Positions 9,146-19,036 of a DNA stretch of 64,000 nt are shown piece by piece. How positions within the stretch are numbered: position 1 is the first letter of the stretch; each line of letters begins with the position of its first letter. The stretch lies in NCBI RefSeq assembly GCF_014196535.1, contig NZ_JACIDU010000013.1, positions 62,001-126,000 on the forward strand. Direction: 5' to 3'. This stretch comes from Allorhizobium borbori. Lineage in GTDB: Bacteria; Pseudomonadota; Alphaproteobacteria; Rhizobiales; Rhizobiaceae. Both the position numbers and the translations under genes were made by a program. The notes beneath the pieces were generated by a model. That model was not told the origin of the DNA. It saw only the letters and a program-made list of their open reading frames with translations, and made no database searches.

Positions 9146-10045
9146 ATGGCAACGATCATCGATGGCAAGACTATTTCGGCTTCGGTCATTGAGGCCGTAA
9201 CGGCCGCTTCGGCGGCTCTGGAACAGGATACCGGCGTCAAGCCCGGTCTTGCCGTCATCATCGTGGGTGATGATCCGGCCAGCCACGCCTATGTCGGCGC
9301 CAAGGGGCGCATGGCCAAGCAGTGCGGGTTCCATTCGGTGCAGCACACACTGCCGGAAGAGACGACGCAGGAAGACCTGCTGAAGCTGGTGGCCGAACTG
9401 AATGCCGATGCGTCAATCCACGGCGTGCTGGTCCAGCTTCCGCTGCCCAAGCACTTCGACAGCGAAGCCGTGATCCAGTCCATTCTGCCGGAAAAGGATG
9501 TCGATGGTCTCCACGTCGTCAATGCCGGCAAGCTGGCGACCGGTGATCTTGAAACCGGCCTTATCTCCTGCACGCCGGCGGGCTCCATGCTCCTGGTGCG
9601 CACCGTCCACGGCGCGGATCTATCGGGCTTGAACGCCGTCGTCATCGGTCGCTCGAACCTGTTCGGCAAGCCGATGGGCCAGCTTCTGCTCAACGCCAAT
9701 GCCACGGTGACCATGGCGCATTCCCGCACGAAGGACCTTGCCGGTATCTGCCGCACGGCGGATATTCTGGTTGCGGCTGTTGGTCGGCCTGAAATGGTCA
9801 AGGCGGATTGGGTGAAGCCCGGCGCGACGGTCATCGATGTCGGCATCAACCGCGTTCCCGCGCCTGAAAAGGGCGAGGGCAAGACCAAGCTGGTGGGCGA
9901 TGTCGCCTATGCGGAAGCCTCTGCCGTTGCCGGCGCCATCACTCCGGTTCCCGGCGGCGTCGGCCCGATGACGATCGCCATGCTGATGGCCAATACGGTC
10001 ATCGCCGCTGCGATGGCACTCGGTCGTCCGCGCCCGAAGTTTTGA
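9146..10045 (+). CDS. folD: Methylenetetrahydrofolate dehydrogenase / cyclohydrolase FolD
   Basis: A bifunctional cytosolic enzyme interconverting 5,10-methylene-, methenyl- and 10-formyl-tetrahydrofolate. The product is 299 residues, normal for FolD. Conserved blocks are [15 protein letters not shown] (about residues 37-51, with the catalytic Tyr-x3-Lys), VQLPLP, DVDGLH, the Rossmann motif [13 protein letters not shown] and the C-terminal [14 protein letters not shown]. An AGGAG ribosome site lies upstream. It stands alone between the polysaccharide genes and a phosphoesterase. Confidence 0.97.
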   Translation: MATIIDGKTISASVIEAVTAASAALEQDTGVKPGLAVIIVGDDPASHAYVGAKGRMAKQCGFHSVQHTLPEETTQEDLLKLVAELNADASIHGVLVQLPLPKHFDSEAVIQSILPEKDVDGLHVVNAGKLATGDLETGLISCTPAGSMLLVRTVHGADLSGLNAVVIGRSNLFGKPMGQLLLNANATVTMAHSRTKDLAGICRTADILVAAVGRPEMVKADWVKPGATVIDVGINRVPAPEKGEGKTKLVGDVAYAEASAVAGAITPVPGGVGPMTIAMLMANTVIAAAMALGRPRPKF

Positions 10046-10098
10046 TGACCTGTTAAGCGCGACCCGTATATGCTCCCCGAAAAGCAGAAGGGGAGCCG

Positions 10099-11202
10099 AT
10101 GGTTGCGCGACGACAATTCCTGAAATTCGGTCTTGGGGCTGGCGTGGCCGCGACATGGCCGGCCGTTGCCGCAACGGGGGCGGATCGACCGCCCGTCGAT
10201 GTCACATTCCTCGTCATAAACGACGTTCATGCCTGCCGTATCGGCGACGGGCTCGGTCCCCATTGCCTCGATCAGGGCAAGACGGACGAGAATCTTCTTC
10301 GGCACATAAGGGCGCTGAACGGCCTCATCGAGCGCAAATGGCCCGCCGATATCGCCGGCAAGCCGAGCGGGTTGAGCGCGGCTGGCCAGCCGATCAGCCG
10401 CCCCGCCGGCGTCGTGGTGTGCGGCGATGTCACCGATTACGGCGGCGGACAGGCCCCCGATTTTCGCATCGGTCCGCAGATCCTGCAATTCTCGAGCCGC
10501 TATCAGGAAGGCAGTGGGCCGGAGCGTATCCACTATCCCGTCTATGTCGGGCTCGGAAACCACGATCTCGACATGGACGCCAAGCCCCCTCGGGTCGATC
10601 TCTACCGCGACCAGCTTCGCGACTATGTACAGGTGAACCACAAGCCGAGTGCCTTCTTCAAGGCGCCGGTGCCGGTCGACAATTACGATTCCGCCTCCGA
10701 CAGCTATTCCTGGAACTGGGGTGGCCTGCACCTCGTGCAGGCGCATCGCTATATCGGCGATACCGAAAAGCACATGCCGAGCAATATCGACTGGCTGAAG
10801 CGCGATCTTCAGACCTACGCCGCCGACGGCCGCCCGGTCATCATCTTCCAGCATTACGGCTGGGACCCGTTCTCGACCGAGCGCTGGGATCCGGCCCGCA
10901 AGACCTTCGCGCCGGATGGGACCGGTCAGGCGCACTGGTGGACCGACGCAAGCCGCGAAGCATTGCTTTCGCTTCTCTCGGGCTACAACGTCGTCGGTCT
11001 GTTCCACGGCCATGAACATGATGTGCCGATGGCCTACAGGGTGGGCGCGCTCGATATCTTCAAGGCGAAGGCAGCCTATCTCGGCGGGTTCTGCCTCGTG
11101 CGCGTCACCAGCACGGCCATGGATGTCGCCATTGGCGAGGCCGTGGGCGATACAGGTGAGGTCACCTTCACCAACGCCTTTTCGAAGTCGCTGGCGGTCT
11201 GA
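10099..11202 (+). CDS. Tat-exported calcineurin-like metallophosphoesterase
   Basis: A 367-residue protein beginning with a twin-arginine signal (RRQFLKFGLGAGVAA, about residues 4-18), so it is probably exported folded. The calcineurin-like metal ligands are all present: NDVHA (Asp/His), CGDVTD, LGNHDLD, FQHYGWD and HGHEHD. Such enzymes cleave phosphomonoesters or phosphodiesters; the substrate is not evident. It starts 53 bases after folD. Convergent agl genes follow after a hairpin. Confidence 0.85.
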   Translation: MVARRQFLKFGLGAGVAATWPAVAATGADRPPVDVTFLVINDVHACRIGDGLGPHCLDQGKTDENLLRHIRALNGLIERKWPADIAGKPSGLSAAGQPISRPAGVVVCGDVTDYGGGQAPDFRIGPQILQFSSRYQEGSGPERIHYPVYVGLGNHDLDMDAKPPRVDLYRDQLRDYVQVNHKPSAFFKAPVPVDNYDSASDSYSWNWGGLHLVQAHRYIGDTEKHMPSNIDWLKRDLQTYAADGRPVIIFQHYGWDPFSTERWDPARKTFAPDGTGQAHWWTDASREALLSLLSGYNVVGLFHGHEHDVPMAYRVGALDIFKAKAAYLGGFCLVRVTSTAMDVAIGEAVGDTGEVTFTNAFSKSLAV

Positions 11203-11229
11203 AAAAACGGGCGGCCCGCAGGGCCGCCC
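11202..11229 (-). terminator. Intrinsic terminator of the agl operon
   Basis: A perfect 9-bp inverted repeat (GGGCGGCCC / GGGCCGCCC, 11209-11217 and 11221-11229) with a 3-base loop. The A run at 11202-11207 gives six U on the minus strand, so it works best as the terminator of aglK. It could also slow transcription from the plus-strand phosphoesterase gene. Confidence 0.8.
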
Positions 11230-11258
11230 ATCGCAGGATCATGGTCTTGGGAGGAGGT

Positions 11259-12362
11259 TCATGATTTGCGGTAGCTGTGGCCATCCGCATCGAAGAGATG
11301 CAGCTTGGCGGGGTCGGCGGTGAAGGCGAGCGTCTGCCCCTTCACATCGCGCACGATGCCGGGAAGCTTGACGACAACGGGCTCGTCGCCCGCCAGTTCT
11401 TCCAGATGGAGCAGCGTCACTTCGCCGAGCGCCTCGACGATGCCGACGACGCCGGAGAAGAGGTTCTTTTCCCCTTCCGTCGCGATCCGCAAATCTTCGG
11501 GGCGGACGCCGAACCAGGCCTTCTTGCCGACGTGATCGCTGGGCGTGGCGACGTCGATGACGACTTCGCGGGTGCCTCCGGCAGAACCCAGCGAAACCGT
11601 CGTCCTTCGACCGGCCTCTGTGATCGTCACCGGTACGATGTTCATGGCCGGCGAGCCGATGAACTTCGCCACGAACAGGTTGGCCGGGCGCTCGTAAAGT
11701 TCGAGTGGTGCGCCGACCTGTTCGACGCGACCGGCAGACAAAACGACGATGCGATCGGCCAGCGTCATGGCTTCCACCTGATCGTGCGTCACATAGATCA
11801 TCGTCGTATCGGGCATGGATTCGTTGAGCTTGGCAATCTCCAACCGGGTTGCGACGCGCAGCGCCGCATCAAGGTTCGAAAGCGGCTCATCGAACAGGAA
11901 GACCTTCGGATTGCGGCAGATGGCGCGACCGATGGCAACGCGCTGGCGCTGGCCGCCCGAAAGCGCCTTGGGCAAGCGCTCCAGATAGGCGGTCAGTTGC
12001 AGCTTCTCGGCGGCGGCCCGGACGCGGCGGTCGATCTCGGCCTTGTCCTCGCCGGCAATGCGCATGCCGAAGGCCATGTTGTCGTAGACCGTCATATGCG
12101 GATAGAGCGCATAGGACTGGAACACCATGGCGATGCCGCGCTTTGACGGCGGCACCTCGTTGACGCGCTCGCCCTCGATCTGCATCTCGCCGGAGGTGAT
12201 GTCCTCCAGTCCGGCAATCATGCGCAGAAGCGTGGACTTGCCGCAGCCCGATGGCCCGACAAAGACGATGAACTCGCCCTTTTCGATCTGAAGATCGATG
12301 CCGTGCAGCACCTTCACGGGTCCGTAGGATTTGCGGATGTCCTTCAATACCAGCCCGGTCAT
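11259..12362 (-). CDS. aglK: Alpha-glucoside ABC transporter ATPase AglK
   Basis: ATP-binding subunit of the AglEFG sugar importer, a member of the MalK/UgpC group. In the 367-residue product the Walker A motif GPSGCGKST (about residues 36-44), the Q-loop, the signature LSGGQRQR, the Walker B VFLFDEP and the switch histidine (YVTHD) are all visible, followed by a C-terminal TOBE-type regulatory domain from about residue 235. It is the last gene of the aglE-F-G-A-K run and starts 21 bases after aglA. Confidence 0.92.
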   Translation of the reverse strand: MTGLVLKDIRKSYGPVKVLHGIDLQIEKGEFIVFVGPSGCGKSTLLRMIAGLEDITSGEMQIEGERVNEVPPSKRGIAMVFQSYALYPHMTVYDNMAFGMRIAGEDKAEIDRRVRAAAEKLQLTAYLERLPKALSGGQRQRVAIGRAICRNPKVFLFDEPLSNLDAALRVATRLEIAKLNESMPDTTMIYVTHDQVEAMTLADRIVVLSAGRVEQVGAPLELYERPANLFVAKFIGSPAMNIVPVTITEAGRRTTVSLGSAGGTREVVIDVATPSDHVGKKAWFGVRPEDLRIATEGEKNLFSGVVGIVEALGEVTLLHLEELAGDEPVVVKLPGIVRDVKGQTLAFTADPAKLHLFDADGHSYRKS

Positions 12363-12383
12363 GTCACCCTCCCTCTCTTTTTC

Positions 12384-14030
12384 TCACACATGCCGGGCGA
12401 TGAAACCGCCCCAGGCCGGAAGTTCGACAATGCCGCCTTCCAGATTGCCGGCCAGCCCGTGGCCGGACAGAACGGTCCAGTCACCCGGCGGCAGGGCGGA
12501 GCGCTCCATCGTTTCACCCATGTTGAACAGGCAAAGAAGCTTGTCCTCGCCCTGGGTACGCGTGAAGGCCAGAACGTTGCCGGTTACGGGCAGGAAGCGA
12601 ATTTCGCCCTTGGCAAGCACCGGCTGCGTTTTGCGGAAAGCGAGGAAGGTCCGGTAATGCTCCATGACAGAGCCCTGCGCGCCCTTCTGCCGGTCGACAG
12701 CGCGGGAAAGATGCTCGGTCGGCACCGGCAGCCAGGTCTTTTCCGCCGTGGAGAAGCCGCCATTCGGATTGTTGCCTTCCCACACCATTGGCGTGCGGCA
12801 GCCGTCACGGCCCTTGAATTCCGGCCAGAATTCGATGCCGTAGGGGTCCTGCAGGTCTTCGAAGGCGATCTCGGCTTCCGGCAGCGCCAGTTCCTCGCCC
12901 TCATAGATGCAGATCGAACCGCGCAGGCTCATCAGCACCGAGGCATAAAGCTTTGCGAAACCGTCGGTATCCTCGACACCGGCACCCCAGCGCGAGACGT
13001 GGCGCACGACGTCGTGGTTCGAAAACGCCCAGCAGGCCCAGCCTTCCGGCGCAGCGGCGGCGAAGGCGTGCAGCACTTCGGCCACCGTTACCGGCGTCGG
13101 ACGTTCAGGCGCCAGGAATTCGAAGGCGTAGCACATGTGCATCTTGTCGCCGCCGGAGGTGTATTCTCCGACGATTTCAAGGCCGCGCTGGCTGTCGCCC
13201 ACTTCACCCACGGCGGCAATCGCCGGGAACTCGTCCAGAACGGCGCGGAAGCGCTTCAGAAACGCGAGGTTTTCTGGCTGGTTCTTGTCGTAGAGGTGTT
13301 CCTGGAAGTTATAGGGGTTCACGGCCGGCGCGGTGTTTGCATTGCGTCGCTCGGGCGCCAGCGCCGGGTTGTCGCGCAGCTTGCGGTCGTGGAAGTAGAA
13401 GTTGATGGTGTCGAGACGGAACCCGTCCACGCCCCGCTTCAGCCAGAAGCGCGTGGCGTCCAGCACGGCGTCCTGAACCTCGGGGTTATGCAGGTTAAGG
13501 TCCGGCTGGGTCGTCAGGAAGTTGTGCAGGAAATACTGCATGCGACCGGGGTGCCACTGCCAGGCCGAACCGCCGAAAATGGACAGCCAGTTGTTGGGCG
13601 GCGTGCCGTCCGGCTTCGGATCGGACCAGACATACCAGTCCGCCTTGGCATTGTCGCGGCTGGACTGGCTTTCCCTGAACCACGGGTGATCGCTGGAGGT
13701 GTGCGAGATCACGAGGTCGATCATCACCCGGATGCCGAGCCGGTGGGCTTCGGCAATCAGCGCGTCGAAATCACCAAGCGTGCCGAAGATCGGATCGACG
13801 TCGCAGTAATCGGAAACGTCGTAGCCGAAGTCGCGCATGGGCGAGGTGAAGAAGGGCGAGATCCAGATGGCGTCGGCGCCCAGTTCCGCCACATGGGAGA
13901 GGCGGGCTGTAATGCCCTTGAGATCGCCGATGCCGTCGCCGTTCGAGTCCTGAAAGGAACGCGGGTAGATCTGGTAGATCACTGCGCCGCGCCACCAGTC
14001 CTTGTCGGCCGTCAGAATGGAAGTGGTCAT
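12384..14030 (-). CDS. aglA: Alpha-glucosidase AglA (GH13)
   Basis: A cytosolic glycoside hydrolase family 13 enzyme of 548 residues that splits imported alpha-glucosides such as sucrose, maltose or trehalose into monosaccharides. The four GH13 blocks are present: DLVISHTSSDHPWF, GFRLDTINF (nucleophile Asp), AVGEVGD (acid/base Glu) and FSNHDVVRH (transition-state Asp). There is no signal peptide, which fits hydrolysis after uptake. It lies between the permease aglG and ATPase aglK, as in the Sinorhizobium meliloti agl operon. Confidence 0.94.
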   Translation of the reverse strand: MTTSILTADKDWWRGAVIYQIYPRSFQDSNGDGIGDLKGITARLSHVAELGADAIWISPFFTSPMRDFGYDVSDYCDVDPIFGTLGDFDALIAEAHRLGIRVMIDLVISHTSSDHPWFRESQSSRDNAKADWYVWSDPKPDGTPPNNWLSIFGGSAWQWHPGRMQYFLHNFLTTQPDLNLHNPEVQDAVLDATRFWLKRGVDGFRLDTINFYFHDRKLRDNPALAPERRNANTAPAVNPYNFQEHLYDKNQPENLAFLKRFRAVLDEFPAIAAVGEVGDSQRGLEIVGEYTSGGDKMHMCYAFEFLAPERPTPVTVAEVLHAFAAAAPEGWACWAFSNHDVVRHVSRWGAGVEDTDGFAKLYASVLMSLRGSICIYEGEELALPEAEIAFEDLQDPYGIEFWPEFKGRDGCRTPMVWEGNNPNGGFSTAEKTWLPVPTEHLSRAVDRQKGAQGSVMEHYRTFLAFRKTQPVLAKGEIRFLPVTGNVLAFTRTQGEDKLLCLFNMGETMERSALPPGDWTVLSGHGLAGNLEGGIVELPAWGGFIARHV

Positions 14031-14054
14031 GAAGCTTTTCCTATATGCGAATGG

Positions 14055-15209
14055 TCAACCGCCCTTCACCGACCCTGCCAGGAGGCCGCGCACGAGATAG
14101 CGCTGCAGGGCGAAGAAGACGAAGAGCGGAACGAGAATGGTGATGAAGGCGGAAGCGGTGAGGATTTCCCAATTGCCGCCGCGTGAACCGAGCAGCGCGT
14201 TCAGCGCCCCCGTCAGCACGAGCTGGTCCTTGGCTGTGCCGAGGAAGACCATGGCGATCAGAAGGTCGTTCCACACCCAGAGGAACTGGAAGATGGCAAA
14301 GGAGGCGAGTGCCGGGAAGGAGAGCGGCAACACGATCTTGATGAAGATCTCGAAATCGGTCGCGCCATCGACGCGGGCGGATTCGATGATTTCCTTGGGC
14401 AGGCCGGCAATGTAGTTGCGCAGCAGGTAGATGGCCAGCGGCATGCCGAAGGCGGTGTGCGCCAGCCAGATGCCGGCATAGGTCTTGGATGGCACGCCGA
14501 AGAACATGCCGATCTGGTTATACATCTTCAGAAGCGGGATGAGCGACATCTGTAGCGGCACGACGATGAGGCCGACCACGACGGCAATCAGGATGGCGCG
14601 TCCCGGAAACTCCATCCATGCCAGTGCATAGGCCGCGAAGGCGGCAATCAGGATGGGAATGATGGTGGCCGGGATCGTCACCGTCAGCGAATTGATGAAC
14701 GCCTTGCCGATGCCCTCGGCATTCACCACCGTGCGATAGTTGTCGAGCGTGAAGGCTGGTGGCGTCATCACTGTCAGATAGACGCGTTTGCCGCGATCGC
14801 CCTCGAAGCTCGTCGCCTTGCGGTATTCATAGGTGCCGTCACCGAGGATCTTCAGCGTCTCGCCATTGCCGATATCGACAGCCTCGCCAGCCGGATAGGC
14901 GTTCGGTTCCTGAACGCGCGTGCCGAAGCCCGTCACGGTCTTGCCGCCATCGAACAGCGAACCGGCAATGACGAAGCCGGTGCCGTCCTGCTTCTGGGAC
15001 GATGCATCGCCAAGGCGCACGGCTTCTGTCTGGGCCGAACCGGAAAAGGCGGTCCACCAGCCGGAAACGGTGATCTGGTCCTTGTCGCGCAGCGAGCTGA
15101 CGAGGATGCCGAGCGTCGGCAGAAGCCAGAGGATTGCGATGACGAGCACCGCAGCATGGACGAAAAGGCGCGGGAAGCCGGTGCGGCGAATGGATTGGGC
15201 GATGTTCAT
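14055..15209 (-). CDS. aglG: Alpha-glucoside ABC transporter permease AglG
   Basis: Inner-membrane permease of the AglEFGK importer, MalG-like. The 384-residue product has an N-terminal helix (about 15-35), a long periplasmic insertion of roughly 110 residues before the remaining five helices, and the EAA-type loop (YIAGLPKEIIESARVDGATD). The long insertion makes it larger than a typical MalG and is, to my knowledge, usual for AglG. A GGAGG ribosome site precedes the start. The gap to aglF is one base. Confidence 0.92.
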   Translation of the reverse strand: MNIAQSIRRTGFPRLFVHAAVLVIAILWLLPTLGILVSSLRDKDQITVSGWWTAFSGSAQTEAVRLGDASSQKQDGTGFVIAGSLFDGGKTVTGFGTRVQEPNAYPAGEAVDIGNGETLKILGDGTYEYRKATSFEGDRGKRVYLTVMTPPAFTLDNYRTVVNAEGIGKAFINSLTVTIPATIIPILIAAFAAYALAWMEFPGRAILIAVVVGLIVVPLQMSLIPLLKMYNQIGMFFGVPSKTYAGIWLAHTAFGMPLAIYLLRNYIAGLPKEIIESARVDGATDFEIFIKIVLPLSFPALASFAIFQFLWVWNDLLIAMVFLGTAKDQLVLTGALNALLGSRGGNWEILTASAFITILVPLFVFFALQRYLVRGLLAGSVKGG

Positions 15210-15210
15210 C

Positions 15211-16221
15211 TCAATGGCCTCCGTTCTCGCGGTTTGCCTGGCGAATGTTCCAGACCATGATCGGCGTCACGGCGGCCATGATGACCAGCGCGATCACCGC
15301 CGCACGGCCACTGTCGCCGCCGCCGCGGAACATCCAGTCGAACATCAGGTTGGCCAGAACCATCGTGTCCCATTGGCCGTTGGTCATTGTCAGCACGATG
15401 TCGAACACCTTGAGAACGAGAATGGTGATGGTGGTCCACACCACGGCGATGGTGCCCCAGATCTGCGGCACCATGATCTTCCAGAAGATCTGCCAGCCAT
15501 TGGCGCCGTCGATAACGGCGGCCTCGATGGTTTCTTCGGGAATGCCGCGGAGTGCAGCCGAGAGAATGACCATGGCAAAGCCGGTCTGAATCCAGATGAG
15601 GATCACCATCAGGGCGAAATTGTTCCAGAAGGGCAGGGCGATCCACACCTGCGGATCGCCGCCGAAAAAGGTCACGACGGCGTTGAGCAGGCCGATCTGG
15701 GTGCCGGTGCCGCGGTACTCATAGATGAATTTCCAGATGACCGAGGCGCCCACGAAGGAAATCGCCATGGGCATGAAGACGATGGACTTGGCGATGTTGC
15801 CCCACCAGATGCGGTCGGTGAGAACCGCGATCACAAGGCCGAGGAAGGTGCAGGCGGCGGGCACGACGGCAAGCCAAAGCACGTTGTTGAAGATCGACTG
15901 GCGGAATTCGCGGTCGAACAGCGCCCAGCGGTAGTTGTCTAACCCGACGAAAGTGGTGCCAGCCCGGTCGTAGAAGGAGAGGATGAGGGTCGCGATGACC
16001 GGATAGACCAGATAGATCGCGAGCAGGAGGAGGGCCGGGCCGAGAAACAGCCAGGGCCGGATGACCGAACGCCGGTTGAGATTGCGCGAGGCCGTCACGA
16101 TATCGCGACCGCGCACCGGCAGCGCCATGTTGAGCAGACGGTCGGAGAGCCAGTAATAGGCCGCGCAGGCAAATACCCCTGCAATCATGATGCCGACGGC
16201 GGAAACGATCTGTCCTGCCAT
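15211..16221 (-). CDS. aglF: Alpha-glucoside ABC transporter permease AglF
   Basis: MalF-like partner permease of AglG. I set the start at 16221 (MAGQIVSAVG) because GGGAGG lies four bases upstream; an upstream in-frame start at 16263 has no ribosome site. The product is 336 residues with about eight hydrophobic segments, the first near residues 5-25, and the EAA loop (RGIPEETIEAAVIDGANG) facing the ATPase. It lies between aglE and aglG in one operon. Confidence 0.92.
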   Translation of the reverse strand: MAGQIVSAVGIMIAGVFACAAYYWLSDRLLNMALPVRGRDIVTASRNLNRRSVIRPWLFLGPALLLLAIYLVYPVIATLILSFYDRAGTTFVGLDNYRWALFDREFRQSIFNNVLWLAVVPAACTFLGLVIAVLTDRIWWGNIAKSIVFMPMAISFVGASVIWKFIYEYRGTGTQIGLLNAVVTFFGGDPQVWIALPFWNNFALMVILIWIQTGFAMVILSAALRGIPEETIEAAVIDGANGWQIFWKIMVPQIWGTIAVVWTTITILVLKVFDIVLTMTNGQWDTMVLANLMFDWMFRGGGDSGRAAVIALVIMAAVTPIMVWNIRQANRENGGH

Positions 16222-16284
16222 GTTCCTCCCCCTTGGAATAAGAAGGGGCGCGGCAAGCCACACCCCTCTGCCCGTTTCCGGTGC

Positions 16285-17646
16285 TTACTTCAGGCCGTCC
16301 CAGGCCTTCTGGATATCGGTGGCGACCGCCTCACCCGACTTGCCGCCCACGTAATCCACCATGCCGGTCCAGAAGGCGCCAGCGCCGATCTTGCCGGGCA
16401 TCAGGTCGGAACCGTCGAAGCGGAACGAGGTCGCCGTCGTCAGGATCTCGCCTTCGCGGCGCATCGTGTCATTGGCATAGGCTTCCGGTTTCGCCGCCTT
16501 GTAGGGCGTCAGGAAGCTCGACTGCGCCATCCACACCTCATGCGCGATGGGCGTCTTGAGGAATTCGAGGAAGGCGCGTGCTGGCTTGGTGTCCTTGGTG
16601 AGCGACACCAGCGTGCCGGCACCGAGGACCGGTTTGCCAAGTTCGGGCTTCGACGCATAAGTCGGGAGGTAGAAGAAGTCGGCATCCGTGCCGAGCTTGG
16701 TGCCTTCCGGGAAGAAGGATGGCACGAAGGAAGCCTGACGGTGCATGTAGCACTTCGGCGGAATGCCGAAGAGGCCCTTCGGGCTGTCGCGGAAGTCGGT
16801 GGAGGCCACGGCCGCCACGCCGCCATCGACATACTTGCCGTTCTTGGCGAATTTGCCGAATTCCTCGATGGCAGCCACGACCTTGGGATCGTTGAACTTG
16901 ATCTCGTTCGAAACCCACTTGTCGTAGGTTTCCGGCGTGTTGAGGCGCAGCATCAGGTCTTCCACCCAGTCGGTGGCCGGCCAGCCGGTCGCGCCGCCGG
17001 AACCGAGGCCGATGCACCATGGCGTGCTACCGTCCTTGACGATCTGGTCGGAGAGCTTGAACAGGTCCTCCATCGTCTCGGGAACCTTGTAACCCGCTTC
17101 CTCGAAGTTTTCCGGCACGTACCAGACCATCGACTTCAGGTCGGCCTTGTAGGGGAAGGCGAAATAGGCGCTCGCGCCATCCTTGCCCTTGTAGGTGCCG
17201 TAACCCACCCAGCTTTCGCCGGCGCCGTAATTGTCCTTCACCCACTTGGCGGTTTCATCGCCCAGCGGCACAAGGAAGCCCTTGGCAGCAAGGTCGGCAT
17301 AAAGGCCGGGCTGCGGCAGGATGGCGATATCGGGCGGCGAACCGGCCTGCGTATCGATGACGATCTGCTGCTCGTAGTTTTCGGAGGAGGCATACTTCAC
17401 GTTGATGCCGGTGGCATCGGCGAAATAGGCGAGAACGGACTGGAAAAGCACCTCGTCATCGCCACGCCAGGGGCCGAAAATATTCAGCGTCTGGCCCTTG
17501 AGGTCGCCATGCGCCTTCTTGAAGTCCTCGTAGCTGGCCCAGTTCAGGCGCTTGTCTTCACCCGGCTTGAATTTCAGTTCGGCTGCCGATGCCGTCGTGG
17601 CGAGAAGCGCAAGTGCAGCAGCGCCCGCACAAAGGTAAATCTTCAT
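16285..17646 (-). CDS. aglE: Periplasmic alpha-glucoside-binding protein AglE
   Basis: Substrate-binding protein of the Agl importer and first gene of the operon. The 453-residue product starts with a cleavable signal peptide (cleavage likely after the ASA near residue 21) and has the layout of family 1 extracellular solute-binding proteins. A GGGAGG ribosome site precedes the ATG. Two palindromes upstream probably bind AglR. Confidence 0.93.
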   Translation of the reverse strand: MKIYLCAGAAALALLATTASAAELKFKPGEDKRLNWASYEDFKKAHGDLKGQTLNIFGPWRGDDEVLFQSVLAYFADATGINVKYASSENYEQQIVIDTQAGSPPDIAILPQPGLYADLAAKGFLVPLGDETAKWVKDNYGAGESWVGYGTYKGKDGASAYFAFPYKADLKSMVWYVPENFEEAGYKVPETMEDLFKLSDQIVKDGSTPWCIGLGSGGATGWPATDWVEDLMLRLNTPETYDKWVSNEIKFNDPKVVAAIEEFGKFAKNGKYVDGGVAAVASTDFRDSPKGLFGIPPKCYMHRQASFVPSFFPEGTKLGTDADFFYLPTYASKPELGKPVLGAGTLVSLTKDTKPARAFLEFLKTPIAHEVWMAQSSFLTPYKAAKPEAYANDTMRREGEILTTATSFRFDGSDLMPGKIGAGAFWTGMVDYVGGKSGEAVATDIQKAWDGLK

Positions 17647-17672
17647 ATGGATGACCTCCCAGTCGTTTTCCG

Positions 17673-17690
17673 TACTGTAACGTTACCGTA
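17673..17690. promoter_or_regulatory. Candidate AglR operator 1 (near aglE)
   Basis: An 18-bp dyad, TACTGTAACGTTACCGTA, with a perfect 10-bp core (GTAACGTTAC) and one mismatched pair in the arms. The central CG and AT-flanked arms are the usual form of LacI-family operators. It lies 27 bases upstream of the aglE start, where a bound repressor would block transcription. Confidence 0.6.
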
Positions 17691-17717
17691 ATTCACTTTT
17701 TACGCAATGTCTCCCGC

Positions 17718-17731
17718 TCAAAGCGCTTTGA
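17718..17731. promoter_or_regulatory. Candidate AglR operator 2
   Basis: A perfect 14-bp palindrome, TCAAAGCGCTTTGA, in the aglE/aglR divergent gap. It has the central CG of LacI-family operators and its centre is 43 bp (about four helical turns) from the other palindrome at 17673-17690, a spacing that would allow cooperative binding. It could serve aglE and aglR both. Confidence 0.6.
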
Positions 17732-17931
17732 CATATTTATTCACATTCCTGTAGCATGGAAGTCAAGCCCTTTCGGACAGGGCCCGCCGGTCTTGCCCTC
17801 GTCCGGTGGGCTATGCTTGTTGCTTATTGTGAAGATTGGGCGGGATGATAGATAAATCCAGTCTGTGACAGTGCTTTGGCGCACTGAGTCGCAAGACGGC
17901 TGCACGGTCGGGTTGGGGGGAGAAAACAGCT

Positions 17932-18954
17932 ATGAATCTGAAGCAGTTGTCGGAGATGCTCGGCCTGTCACAAACAACCGTCAGTCGTGCCCTGAACGGA
18001 TTTCCGGAAGTGAGCGAGATTACCCGGCGACGGGTTCTGGAGGCTGCGGAAAAGACGGGTTATCGGCCCAACAAAGCCGCCCAGCGACTGGCGACGGGCC
18101 GTGCCCGTTCGCTCGGCCTTGTCATGCCCACCTCGCCGGACCACCATTTCGATGTTCACTTCGGCGAATTTGTAAGCGGTGTCGGCGAAATTTCGCTGAA
18201 GCACGATTTCCATTTCGTCATCATGCCCGCCGACCCGCGTGACGAGGAAAAAGCCATCCGGCGGCTCGCCTCTTCCGGCAGCGTTGACGGGTTCTATGTC
18301 GGCTATCTGCGCGCCAATGATCCGCGCATTGCCATGGCCCGGTCGCTCGGCCTGCCCTTCATTGCGCATGGCCGCTCGCTCGGTCTTCCGCTCGACTATC
18401 CGTTGCTCGACATCGACAATGAGGCCGTGTTCCGCGATGCCGTCGATCACATGCTCTCGCTCGGACATCGTCGCTTCGGCCTGATCAACGGTCCGGAGGA
18501 ATATGACTTCGCCCTGCGGCGACGCAAGGGGGCGGAGGATCGTCTGGCCAAGGCTGGCATTATGCTCGATCCTGCTGTCTGCCTCGCTGTTCCCATGACC
18601 GATAGTGAAGGCTATCAGGCTATGAGCGCGCTTCTCGACCGACCGGAACGGCCGACGGCTGTGCTCTGTTCCTCGACCACGCAGGCGCTGGGGGCCGTGC
18701 GGGCCATCAATGCGCGGGGTCTGAAGCTCGGCCGTGACATTTCGCTGACCACCCATGATGATGATCTGCCGCTTCTCAAGCCCGAGAATTTCTCGATACC
18801 GCTGACCACCACACGCTCGTCGTTGCGTGCGGCCGGCATCCGCATCGCCGAACGCCTGATTGGCGTGATCGAGGGCGACAGGCACTATCCCGATCAGGAA
18901 ATCTGGCGAGCGGAACTTATCGTGCGTGCCTCGACCGGACCTGCTCCGAATTGA
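17932..18954 (+). CDS. aglR: LacI-family regulator AglR
   Basis: A 340-residue repressor-type protein. The N-terminal LacI helix-turn-helix (LKQLSEMLGLSQTTVSRALN, residues 3-22) and hinge (about 50-60) are followed by a periplasmic-binding-protein-like sensor domain. It is divergent from aglE across a 285-base gap with two LacI-type palindromes, so it probably represses aglEFGAK in the absence of alpha-glucosides and may control itself. A GGGGGGAG ribosome site precedes the start. Confidence 0.9.
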   Translation: MNLKQLSEMLGLSQTTVSRALNGFPEVSEITRRRVLEAAEKTGYRPNKAAQRLATGRARSLGLVMPTSPDHHFDVHFGEFVSGVGEISLKHDFHFVIMPADPRDEEKAIRRLASSGSVDGFYVGYLRANDPRIAMARSLGLPFIAHGRSLGLPLDYPLLDIDNEAVFRDAVDHMLSLGHRRFGLINGPEEYDFALRRRKGAEDRLAKAGIMLDPAVCLAVPMTDSEGYQAMSALLDRPERPTAVLCSSTTQALGAVRAINARGLKLGRDISLTTHDDDLPLLKPENFSIPLTTTRSSLRAAGIRIAERLIGVIEGDRHYPDQEIWRAELIVRASTGPAPN

Positions 18955-19036
18955 TACAAGTCTATTAAGGCTATGGCCAAACCCTCTGTTAAAAGCTGAA
19001 TGCTATTGTCCCTGCGAAGAAAACGGGGAACAAGTA

